Source: Legionellaceae bacterium (GTDB lineage: Bacteria > Pseudomonadota > Gammaproteobacteria > Legionellales > Legionellaceae). From it: 63,726 bases of DNA. The stretch's first letter is position 1. Every line of letters begins with the position of its first letter. A model generated the notes under the pieces. That model made no database searches and had not been told where the DNA came from. It saw nothing but the letters and a program-made list of their open reading frames with translations. Below are positions 53,492 to 61,872 of this stretch, in pieces. The stretch spans positions 1 through 63,726 of the forward strand of contig JARGPO010000013.1 in NCBI GenBank assembly GCA_029213075.1, written 5' to 3'. A program made the translations under genes and the position numbers.

Positions 53492-53528
53492 TATCTACCT
53501 CTCAAACATCATGTTCGAGAAGCAGATA
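53492..53528 (-). promoter_or_regulatory. long intercistronic hairpin between transaldolase and wbpO genes
   Basis: On the minus-strand RNA, TATCTGCTTCTCGAAC pairs with GTTTGAGAGGTAGATA across a 5-nt loop: 16 continuous pairs, three of them G-U. On the plus strand the same positions would be A-C mismatches, so the structure favours the minus transcript. No U-run follows. It may protect, process or attenuate the mRNA between the isomerase-phosphatase-transaldolase genes and the wbp-like genes. Confidence 0.5.
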
Positions 53529-53542
53529 TATCTACATTGTTT

Positions 53543-54259
53543 TTATAACTGAAAACCAGCAGCTAGCGCATCATTATGAAACATCTTAACTGTATCTAAT
53601 GAATAGTCATTTAAATCATGTCCAACCAAAGATAGTTTTTTTAAGATATCATTGGTTACAGTGATAATATGACAGCCAATCTCATCTGCTTGAAAAATAT
53701 TTAACAATTCACGTGGGCTTGCCCAAATTAGCTCTGCTGCGGGTGCAATTTTTAAAATTTCAACTGCTGCTGCCATTAAAGGTAGTGGGTCATGTCCTGT
53801 ATCAGCAATTCGGCCAGCAAAAACAGAAACATAGCTTGGAACATAAGGGTCAAGTGAATTAACTACATCTCGAACTTGAGTCAATGTCATGATTGCAGTT
53901 ACATTTAATTTAACCTCTTTCGCTGATAATTTTTTAATTAAATCATAACAAGGTGCTTTTTTGGTATTGGTAACAGGAATTTTAATATAAACGTTATCGG
54001 CCCAACTGGCAATTTCGTTGGCTTGTCGTTCCATATCGTCAAAGTCATCTGAAAACACTTCAAATGATAAAGGCTTATCTTTTATTTCACTTAAAATATC
54101 TAATGCAAAGGCCTTATAATCGTTGATACCAGCTTTGCGCATTAGCGTTGGATTTGTTGTTAGTCCTTGAATAAAAGATTGTTTAGATATATTAATCATG
54201 TCGTCTTTATTCGCGCCATCAGCAAAAATTTTAATGTTTAATTCGTCTACTGGTTTCAT
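53543..54259 (-). CDS. transaldolase / fructose-6-phosphate-aldolase-like protein
   Basis: A 238-residue small-type transaldolase. The barrel markers are IFADGAN (Asp13), GLTTNPTLM, and VYIKIPVT with the Schiff-base Lys93; AIMTLTQV and VSVFAGRIADTG follow. Such enzymes transfer or release a dihydroxyacetone unit. Being coupled to a GmhB-like phosphatase and GmhA-like isomerase, it may build or trim the heptose-like precursor rather than serve central metabolism. Its ATG overlaps the phosphatase stop (ATGA). Confidence 0.88.
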   Translation of the reverse strand: MKPVDELNIKIFADGANKDDMINISKQSFIQGLTTNPTLMRKAGINDYKAFALDILSEIKDKPLSFEVFSDDFDDMERQANEIASWADNVYIKIPVTNTKKAPCYDLIKKLSAKEVKLNVTAIMTLTQVRDVVNSLDPYVPSYVSVFAGRIADTGHDPLPLMAAAVEILKIAPAAELIWASPRELLNIFQADEIGCHIITVTNDILKKLSLVGHDLNDYSLDTVKMFHNDALAAGFQL

Positions 54260-54807
54260 TTCCTTTCTCCTAAAATAATTTGTGCCGCATCCTTGAGTGT
54301 TGGCACACTGAAATTCATCGATGTTGGTTGTTTCTCTTTATACCCATAGGGAATAAAAATAGTTTTGCATCCGGCATTTTCACCTGCTTCAATATCACGC
54401 CAGCGATCACCTATCATATAGCTTTGTTCTAGATCAATATTGTATTTGCTTGCAGCAGACAATATTGCGCCAGGTTCTGGTTTTCGACAATCACAGCAAT
54501 CTTCATCTGTATGAAAGCAGCTATAAAATTCATCGATAGGTAGACAATTGGCAAGATGATTATGGATTTCTTCAACTGTTTCTTGTGATGTTGTACCACG
54601 GGCCACATCAGGCTGGTTAGTAATGACAATCAATAAAAAGCCGGCCTTGGATAACTCATTTAAGGCATCTGCTACACCAGGTAAAATCACCATATGAGAT
54701 AGATTCTCAGGTGGATAAGGCTTCCCATCAACCACAACTGATTGGTTTATCACGCCATCCCTATCTAAAAAAATGGCGCGGCGTTGAGTATTAGACAACA
54801 CAGGCAA
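54256..54807 (-). CDS. gmhB: HAD-family heptose-bisphosphate phosphatase-like protein (GmhB-like)
   Basis: A 183-residue HAD phosphatase. D15-R-D17-G-V (IFLDRDGVIN) is the nucleophile motif, VITNQPDVARG motif II and IGDRWRDIEAG the metal motif. A Cys/His cluster, CFHTDEDCCDCRKPEPG, matches the zinc site of GmhB. GmhB removes the C7 phosphate of heptose 1,7-bisphosphate before nucleotidyl transfer. The start overlaps the isomerase gene by 17 nt. Confidence 0.9.
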   Translation of the reverse strand: MPVLSNTQRRAIFLDRDGVINQSVVVDGKPYPPENLSHMVILPGVADALNELSKAGFLLIVITNQPDVARGTTSQETVEEIHNHLANCLPIDEFYSCFHTDEDCCDCRKPEPGAILSAASKYNIDLEQSYMIGDRWRDIEAGENAGCKTIFIPYGYKEKQPTSMNFSVPTLKDAAQIILGERK

Positions 54808-55399
54808 CCTCAGATTCCCATTTAGTTTGGTGGGCTTTTAGTTTTGGATGAGATACAAGTAGATGCCATACTACTGCTTGAAAGGCTTCTGAGTGAGGGG
54901 TGATATTATCGGTATTAACCGTTGGAATAACAACACATGCATCAGCAACTTGAGCAGTGAAGCCACCGTCACGGCCAACAACACCGGTAATTTTAGAGCC
55001 TACTGTTTTAGCATATTGCAAAGCTTTGACAAGGTTTGGGCTAATATTTTTATCAAGATTACCCCCGCCAACAGAAAGAACAAAAATAATATCGTTAGAC
55101 TTTAATTTACTGGTCTTTAGCCACTCAACAAAAATGGTAGACCAACCTTCATCATTTGTACGGGCGGTTAGTTCGGAGACGTTGTCGGTTGGGGCATAAG
55201 CCTCAATGCCAACTATTTTGCGAAAATCATTAACAGCATGAGAACAGTTGCCAGCACTTCCACCAACTCCTAAAAAGAAAATTCGCCCTTCACTTTTTTT
55301 AACTTGCTCTAGAAGAACAGCCATTTGTTCAATTGCGTCTATATCAATGTTTTTTAAAATAGAAACAGCTTCATTAATATGTTGTAGTGCATAACTCAT
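54791..55399 (-). CDS. SIS-domain sugar isomerase (GmhA-like)
   Basis: A 202-residue SIS-domain protein. FFLGVGGSAGNCSHAVNDFRK carries the phosphosugar-binding Ser and the metal-coordinating His typical of GmhA. FVLSVGGGNLDKN and GVVGRDGGFTAQVAD are the other SIS loops, and SEAFQAVVWHLL holds the second active-site His. GmhA converts sedoheptulose 7-phosphate to heptose 7-phosphate. First gene of its minus-strand operon; ATATATAAATGAG precedes the coding start. Confidence 0.86.
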   Translation of the reverse strand: MSYALQHINEAVSILKNIDIDAIEQMAVLLEQVKKSEGRIFFLGVGGSAGNCSHAVNDFRKIVGIEAYAPTDNVSELTARTNDEGWSTIFVEWLKTSKLKSNDIIFVLSVGGGNLDKNISPNLVKALQYAKTVGSKITGVVGRDGGFTAQVADACVVIPTVNTDNITPHSEAFQAVVWHLLVSHPKLKAHQTKWESEVACVV

Positions 55400-55637
55400 T
55401 TATATATCCTTATTCTTGTAAAACTCCCTAAAACACTGATTCTTTTATAACATGAAGAAGTTTGAATATAAATAGCTTTTAGAAAGTTTCCGTAATTCTA
55501 AATATAAAAAAGATATTTAATGAATTATGTTTTTTACAGCAACATAAATTAGTCTATTGTCATTCTCGAAGATTTTTTACAAGTTCTACTTCAAAAATAG
55601 CACATAATTCTAAGTTATCATGCCAATATAAAAGCCA

Positions 55638-56954
55638 CTATTGCATTAGAGGGCCGCGAATTTCAACGTCTTCTTCAATGCTTGTACTTGGTAATTCCAC
55701 TTGTAATTTTTCAGCGATTACTTCTCTAGGGGTTATTTTATTCTCTTTTTTTATGGCTCGAAGTCCCATGCCCAATAATCCCGGCGCACTCGCTATTTCA
55801 GCGTCACATTGAGCAATGCTCTTTTTTGTATAATCAATTAGTGAATCAATATCATCGTGAAATCGGCTATTAAACTCCGCATCTAAATCAACTTTATGTT
55901 TTTGTTGATCAATTGTGTTGATTAGGCTTTCAAGTTGGCCCTTTACTTCTTGCGTCGCGTTTTTATGAGCTTCTCTTAATTGTTTTACTAAAAGAATATC
56001 TATTTCATATTTCTCATCGCTTGTGCTTGCATTTAACACATCTGCGTTTACTTCCACGCGGCTAATTTTACCATCTTCAACGAATAAAACAGCAAGTGTG
56101 TCGTTACTATCAATGTATGGCGCAATAACTTCATGTTCATGATCGACTATTTCTGTATGTCTAGAGCCAACATCACCGGAGCTTAGATAGTGTATCCTTT
56201 TGGGAGCGGCTAAAATAATGCACCCAGCTTTATCTCCTTCGGTAACATTATCAAGTTTACAGTAGCCTTTGAGGCGTTCAAAATCGCATGTCATAGCCAT
56301 GACATCCGCAGACCATGATGGCGGAGCGTCTGGTGCGCTTGCACGAGCACAATTACCATCGTGTGGATGGATATTTAGCCCTTGCTCCCTTGTGGCACTG
56401 GCTCTTGTAATCCAGAGTAATGGTGAAAATCCTCTCCCTGCAACTGACTCCATAACGCTGTCTTGCCATTCTCGTACTTTCTCTGCATCATCTTGTTCAA
56501 TTTCAGCTGGCAGTGCCATGCCTCGATAGAAAACCGTATTCTTATCATTTTCTTCAAATTTAATACCATGGTGAAGTAGTTCGGCATTCCGCACCGCATA
56601 TACAGATTCACGAAAAGTCTCATTTGCCATAGCATTAAGAAACATCTTATTGCCATCTGCTTTCATGAAAGTATCGAAGCCCTCTATTGCATCATCCATT
56701 ATGTCCTCACCATGTTTTTCAACATAATCATACGCAGCTTTGGCTCCGACTATAGCCATAGATGCGGATAGGAAAGCTAGTTTTGAACAGTGCTCTGATG
56801 CCTTAGGAAACATTGGTGGATATATTTCTTTCTCTGGTCCTCTTGCGTAGACACGAGTTGAGTATCCGAAGCCTTTGTTTGCTTGTCTCGTGCTAGCTTG
56901 GCTTAGTTTTGAACTGGTTTTTTGCAGTATACTTGCTACTTTATTATAGCTCAT
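55638..56954 (-). CDS. unknown protein with presequence-like N-terminus and possible ADP-ribosyltransferase-like core
   Basis: A 438-residue protein from ATG 56954 (AGGTGTTACT upstream; an earlier ATG at 56975 is less likely). Residues 1-40 contain seven Lys/Arg and no Asp/Glu and are rich in Ser/Thr, like a mitochondrial presequence. A hydrophobic segment follows (LAFLSASMAIVGAKAAY). The central part has VFYRGMALP (R144), GRGFSPLLWITRAS and HEHEVIAPY (E273-x-E275), in the order of the R, S/T and ExE elements of ADP-ribosyltransferases. The match is loose and unproven. The C-terminus is helical and charged. Probably an effector. Confidence 0.65.
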   Translation of the reverse strand: MSYNKVASILQKTSSKLSQASTRQANKGFGYSTRVYARGPEKEIYPPMFPKASEHCSKLAFLSASMAIVGAKAAYDYVEKHGEDIMDDAIEGFDTFMKADGNKMFLNAMANETFRESVYAVRNAELLHHGIKFEENDKNTVFYRGMALPAEIEQDDAEKVREWQDSVMESVAGRGFSPLLWITRASATREQGLNIHPHDGNCARASAPDAPPSWSADVMAMTCDFERLKGYCKLDNVTEGDKAGCIILAAPKRIHYLSSGDVGSRHTEIVDHEHEVIAPYIDSNDTLAVLFVEDGKISRVEVNADVLNASTSDEKYEIDILLVKQLREAHKNATQEVKGQLESLINTIDQQKHKVDLDAEFNSRFHDDIDSLIDYTKKSIAQCDAEIASAPGLLGMGLRAIKKENKITPREVIAEKLQVELPSTSIEEDVEIRGPLMQ

Positions 56955-57039
56955 AGTAACACCTGCCCCTTTCATTGGAAATTAATTTTGTATAAATTAA
57001 CTATAGACTGGGCATCAATATATCACAAGGAGCTATATT

Positions 57040-59259
57040 CTAGATGGTTGGTCTTATTCTTAGAGGGAGGTCAGTGTTTTTGCTAGATTTAAGTGAGTCT
57101 GAGTTAAGAAGGGAGTAGACAATAGCTGCCTCGTCACTACTAGACGGTGGCATACCAATATTGGCTTCATTCCCAAATTGCGATGCAGCATCAGCACAGG
57201 CGTGTGTTCCTCCCAAATTTCCGGCATCTTTTAGAGCAGATAACGGTTCCGAGATTCCTTCAAAAACTTTAACAGATTGAATACTTGTAACCTCTTGAAG
57301 CTTTTCTTGTTGGTGGAATGGTTTCTCTAAATCAGCTTTATCAATTTGGCTTGGCCAGTTTATTAAATTTACTTGCCTGATATGTTTAAGATTAGTTTCA
57401 GCCAAAGTTTCAAAGAGTGCTTCTCTTGATAATTCTTCAAGGATAGGAGTTGCTTGACTAAAACCAAAAAAACCTAGGCCTAATCCTTTTAGATTATAAC
57501 TATTACCTAAACCATATTCATACATTTGCTCATCAGCAGCACTTAAAAGACTTTTATATAATAATTTCATGCGTTGCTTATATGCCGGCTTACAAAGATA
57601 CCATTTGTCTTGATATACTCCATCACCAAATAGTACAAAGTCTTTATCTTTAGGATAGGTGGCTGGGTTGTTATCAATCGCTAATTTATCTCCGTATATT
57701 GATTTAGATACTTTATATAAAGGAGATTGTCTTAAAGAGTGACTCATATCCTCCCATGTACGATTTGGTTTTTCGGGAGAGAAGATCATAAATAAGTCTG
57801 GGTGTACGCTGTTACCATTTCGCGCTTCGATACCGGATACAGATGCTATTGATACAGGGCGTTTTTTTGCAGCATGCAAACTTTCAAGCACCGGAATAGT
57901 AAAGTCGGTATCTAGTTTAGCATCTTCAGAATATTCAGTATCTCGACGGCCATCCCCAACCGGCATACAAACTGCCTGGGTGATAATTAAAGATTTTACA
58001 CATATCTCTTCTAATGAGAGATAATCGTTAAATACCCCGGCTTCATCAAGATTGCCGCCCGTGTTACGTAATAACTCTAGATTGCAAGCAACCTCGGCGT
58101 TTGGATATTTCGGCAGTGCTTTTAATAAGCGGTCTTCATGATGATGACGACCATGCAGTGCTAGGCCATTTAAATAAACGGTTTTGTATGTTTTTGTGAT
58201 TAATCGCTCAACAAAATCTGTGAAACTTATATTTTGATATAGCTTCCCTAGTGGCGTGTCTTGTTGCTTATTTAATTCAAAAAAATCATGTAGAGTTTGT
58301 GCGGTTGACTCTGATATATAAATTCGGGCGCTATTTTCTAGTCTTTGCATCGCGAGCTTTTGTTTTTTATTTAAATGTAGGCCATCTTCTGCATAGGCTC
58401 TTGATAAAGGATGTGGATATTCGTCTCTTGGTTTGATTGGATTAAAACTACGGCGGTGCAGGGGTATTAACCTCATTATTTCCGCATATTGCTTGTTAAA
58501 CTCTTTCTGAATTAAAGATTTATGCTCATCGATTGCAGTAAGTCTTTGCTGTTCATATAATTTTATATTTTGGGGGAATTCCTGATTGTTAGTTATAAGC
58601 TTATTAATCTCAAGTTCGTAGTCAGGAAAATATGTAATAGCGTCTTTATCTGCTTGAATATCATAACGTTGCGTTTTGTAGAGTGTTAATGCTGATAATA
58701 CTCCGGCACTAATTATAAGTGCTGGACTTAGGCCTAAAAACCTTGTTGATGCGAATGTGAGGCCAGTCATTAATCCAGATACTGTATTGTCAGTTGACGC
58801 ACTTCTGTTCTTGCTTAACGATGCCTGCCTTGCAGACTCTCCAACTAATAATGCTTCTGAATTAACAGGATTTTCTTCTATAGACGAAGGTATCTCTACA
58901 TATAGATCTTTTGATAGAGAACTTTGGTAGAAACTTGATTTTACAGTTTTATCATTAAGAGAAATATGAATTTTATTTATTGGAATATCAACACCCATTG
59001 TTTTATATACAGATGAGATGATTTTTTGTTTTCTCAAAATCTCTGTGTTTTCTGAATCTGCAGATATTGGATGGTGTGTTTTATCTTGATATAAGGCATA
59101 GACTCCACTTGCTGTAGTAACAGCCCCTACACCTATTAACCCATATAATAAATGGTTGTATGTTCTAGAGTTCTTTGATGAGGAGCTTGTGAAGTTTTGT
59201 GCGAATTTTGCTACAGGTTTTGAGGATCTAAGCGCTACTCGACCAAATTTACTGAACAT
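57040..59259 (-). CDS. unknown protein with presequence-like N-terminus, membrane segments and degenerate M48-like region
   Basis: A 739-residue protein. The first 58 residues have seven basic and no acidic residues, Ser-rich (FTSSSSKNSR), followed by a membrane segment (LLYGLIGVGAVTTASGVYAL): the look of a mitochondrial presequence plus inner-membrane anchor. Residues ~135-207 resemble M48 peptidases in layout: ALLVGESARQ where the HExxH would be, a hydrophobic hairpin, then RYDIQADKDA where the ExxxD metal site would be, but the zinc ligands are lost. The remaining ~500 residues match nothing I know; HGRHHHEDR is notable. It is divergent from the next gene. Probably an effector. Confidence 0.65.
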   Translation of the reverse strand: MFSKFGRVALRSSKPVAKFAQNFTSSSSKNSRTYNHLLYGLIGVGAVTTASGVYALYQDKTHHPISADSENTEILRKQKIISSVYKTMGVDIPINKIHISLNDKTVKSSFYQSSLSKDLYVEIPSSIEENPVNSEALLVGESARQASLSKNRSASTDNTVSGLMTGLTFASTRFLGLSPALIISAGVLSALTLYKTQRYDIQADKDAITYFPDYELEINKLITNNQEFPQNIKLYEQQRLTAIDEHKSLIQKEFNKQYAEIMRLIPLHRRSFNPIKPRDEYPHPLSRAYAEDGLHLNKKQKLAMQRLENSARIYISESTAQTLHDFFELNKQQDTPLGKLYQNISFTDFVERLITKTYKTVYLNGLALHGRHHHEDRLLKALPKYPNAEVACNLELLRNTGGNLDEAGVFNDYLSLEEICVKSLIITQAVCMPVGDGRRDTEYSEDAKLDTDFTIPVLESLHAAKKRPVSIASVSGIEARNGNSVHPDLFMIFSPEKPNRTWEDMSHSLRQSPLYKVSKSIYGDKLAIDNNPATYPKDKDFVLFGDGVYQDKWYLCKPAYKQRMKLLYKSLLSAADEQMYEYGLGNSYNLKGLGLGFFGFSQATPILEELSREALFETLAETNLKHIRQVNLINWPSQIDKADLEKPFHQQEKLQEVTSIQSVKVFEGISEPLSALKDAGNLGGTHACADAASQFGNEANIGMPPSSSDEAAIVYSLLNSDSLKSSKNTDLPLRIRPTI

Positions 59260-59359
59260 ATTAATACAACTCCAAAACTATTTTTACATATAGATTGAAC
59301 AAAGCACATTGTATCATGATTCCCATTATATCCAAAATAAAATCTCAATGACGCATAGT

Positions 59360-59388
59360 TGTTCTCTTAGATTTGTTTGTGTATAATT
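59360..59388 (+). promoter_or_regulatory. sigma70-type promoter for the 59422 gene
   Basis: TTGTTC (59360-59365) and a perfect TATAAT (59383-59388) are separated by exactly 17 bp, 33 bp upstream of the ATG at 59422. It lies in the 162-bp region shared with the divergent 57040 gene. Confidence 0.72.
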
Positions 59389-59421
59389 GCGCATATTAAA
59401 GTCATTATATGAGTAGGTAGT

Positions 59422-61734
59422 ATGGTTCGTGAACTAGGTGAGTGGAGAGTTCTGCAGAGACGAAAGTATCATAGTTCACAAGGGTCTTTAAATAGCCTTT
59501 ATTTTTATGTAAATGACCATAAGGATGAGCTTCTAACTTCACAAAATATAAGATTTGAACATAATAATCATAGTTCTCGTCGTGCATATCATATTCATCT
59601 TCCTATCTATTTAGAAAATCAGGCTCTTGCAAAAAATCGCTCGGTGTTTGATGGATATAATCTCGTTAAAACTTATCTTACCGTTGATATGTTTGTGAAA
59701 AGCACAAGCTCACCATTATCGACAAAATTCACTCATGCCCATGCTGTAGTTATGTTTGAAAGGGGTAGTTCTGTTATTAAAGGACGAGTGTATTTTAATC
59801 GTTATGGTCATATCCAGAATGTTAGTGCAAAAAAATATCCTAGAGATGAGGTAAATAGTCATCCTGGTATTCCCGAATTGTTAGATGAGAACCAAGAGTC
59901 TCTGCTTAAAGTTTTTGCAAATACATCTTTTAATTTTTTAGATGAACTTACCGAAAAGAAGAGTAAAAAATATCTTGAGTTATTTCAACTGTCATTCGAT
60001 TTAGATAGTCAACTGACATCACTAATGCGTATTTCTGATAAAAAATCTAAGCCAGAAATGCTTCAGCTAGCAAAAGAGTTGCGAGATTTAACAATAAGCA
60101 TTTCTAGTTATGATGATAGTTTAGAAGATCCAAGGACTATCGAATATGAGCAAATTATAGCAAGACTCTCTGCCGATTTAGTATGCGAGGAAGATAGTGT
60201 TGTATGGGAAAATTTAGCCGTTCAAGATGAGCCTGAAAATGAAGAAGTTCAGAAGACTCTTGAGGAAATAGATAATGATATGCGTGCGGACATAATTATC
60301 GATGTGCAACGTATAATTGATTTTGCGCTTGATCTTAGGGATGAATATAATTTGCAGCTTATTCAAATGTCTGTAGCTTTGGAAGATAAATTTATCTTTT
60401 ATATTCAAAGAGTAAGTACAGATGGTGCTCGTGACTTTGTTGCTAAGCAGAAAGAAAAATTACCTTTTCCTGTTTCAGTACTACATTATTTGGAACATTG
60501 TGTTTTATTTGGGAATGTTGATGGTGTTCGTCTTATTTATCCTGAAATAGCTAGAAAAGTAAACATGTCTGAGCTATCAAAAAAATTAATGTCCAAAATT
60601 TTCACCGCACTAGATGATCCTATAGATTTAATAGCAGTAGCAGATTTTTTATTTGAGAACTCATCTGTATACCGAATGACAATTACGAATATATTTAAAA
60701 ATAATAAGTTAGGTGATAATGAAACATCCTTTGGTTGGTTGTTATTATTCTTTATACAGGATAAATACGAGTGTTTTCGTATGGGGTTACGCCAAGTTGG
60801 TATTTCTAAACAAGATAATTGTTATAAAACTAATGGCAGAAAACTTAGTGTATTAGACTCGATAATATGTACTTTTCATAAAAACCCTAAATTAAAGTAT
60901 ATTCAATCGTTGCTTAGAAATGGAGCAAGGTTAAATTTAACATTTGATTTCCCTACAGATACTTCATTAGCAACGAATACCTTAATATTAGCCATTCAAA
61001 GACAACGATATAATTATCCGGAACTAATAGAAGATCTGGTCAATAGTGGCCAAATCAACGCTGAAACACTATTATATTCTTTAGCTATATGTGTGGGAGT
61101 AGATTATTGTACGTCGATGTTTTTTATTACGTGCGATACGAAAAAACATGTTTATTTCGAAGAGCGCGTACGTTGTGTAAGTACTCTTTTGAACGCAGAG
61201 GAACAATCAACATATTTTGTATATATACCACAAGATAAGGACAGGACTGATATAGCTAATCGTGTTCTTGTAACAAATTCGTTGCTTAAAAAAGTTTATG
61301 AGATTTTAATAGGTCAAGAACATAAAAAACTGCAAGAGTTAATCCACCTATTGAGTCGCTATGCCAATCAACACTCATCTTTTAACTTCTTTACATCTGC
61401 TCAAATCGTATATTCTTTTATGCGAAACCCAACTCTCATGGATAATGAACAAATGTTATTGTCATTTATTGCAATAAGTTTTGCTCATAAAACATCTGAT
61501 AATCCAAAAGAGCAACAATTAGAAAAAATAGATTATAAAAATGCTTATGATTTAATCGCTAGTTTTTCTGGAAAAGTGCAACGATCTATACGATCTAAAC
61601 CGCATGCTCGTTTGATAGAACGTAAATATCTAGAGTTTTATCCTGTTGTATCAACTAACTCTGTTTTTAGAGATAATCCTGAATCTAAAGAAGGTCATTG
61701 CTCTTCTACAGAACCTGCTCTGACTCGAAAATAA
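59422..61734 (+). CDS. unknown large protein, possible effector
   Basis: A 770-residue soluble protein with no signal peptide. The first ~150 residues have mixed beta character (AYHIHLPIYLENQ; THAHAVVMFERGS). The middle is strongly helical and acidic (EDPRTIEYEQIIARLSADL). Around residues 490-560, YIQSLLRNGARLNLTF and ILAIQRQRYNYPELIEDLV look like worn ankyrin-type helices. No enzyme motif is recognised. A canonical promoter and GTAGGT precede the ATG. Its position next to two presequence-bearing proteins suggests a host-directed role (inference). Confidence 0.65.
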   Translation: MVRELGEWRVLQRRKYHSSQGSLNSLYFYVNDHKDELLTSQNIRFEHNNHSSRRAYHIHLPIYLENQALAKNRSVFDGYNLVKTYLTVDMFVKSTSSPLSTKFTHAHAVVMFERGSSVIKGRVYFNRYGHIQNVSAKKYPRDEVNSHPGIPELLDENQESLLKVFANTSFNFLDELTEKKSKKYLELFQLSFDLDSQLTSLMRISDKKSKPEMLQLAKELRDLTISISSYDDSLEDPRTIEYEQIIARLSADLVCEEDSVVWENLAVQDEPENEEVQKTLEEIDNDMRADIIIDVQRIIDFALDLRDEYNLQLIQMSVALEDKFIFYIQRVSTDGARDFVAKQKEKLPFPVSVLHYLEHCVLFGNVDGVRLIYPEIARKVNMSELSKKLMSKIFTALDDPIDLIAVADFLFENSSVYRMTITNIFKNNKLGDNETSFGWLLLFFIQDKYECFRMGLRQVGISKQDNCYKTNGRKLSVLDSIICTFHKNPKLKYIQSLLRNGARLNLTFDFPTDTSLATNTLILAIQRQRYNYPELIEDLVNSGQINAETLLYSLAICVGVDYCTSMFFITCDTKKHVYFEERVRCVSTLLNAEEQSTYFVYIPQDKDRTDIANRVLVTNSLLKKVYEILIGQEHKKLQELIHLLSRYANQHSSFNFFTSAQIVYSFMRNPTLMDNEQMLLSFIAISFAHKTSDNPKEQQLEKIDYKNAYDLIASFSGKVQRSIRSKPHARLIERKYLEFYPVVSTNSVFRDNPESKEGHCSSTEPALTRK

Positions 61735-61872
61735 TTATAATTTTATAAGTCTTGGAAAATCTTAATGACTAGATGTTCAGTCATTGGAATAAATGTATTT
61801 TATCTGCTATCTTGAAAAAGAGGGGCTTGTCTTAGATGCAATAGGTTTGGTGATAGATTTTTTAGAACCTGT

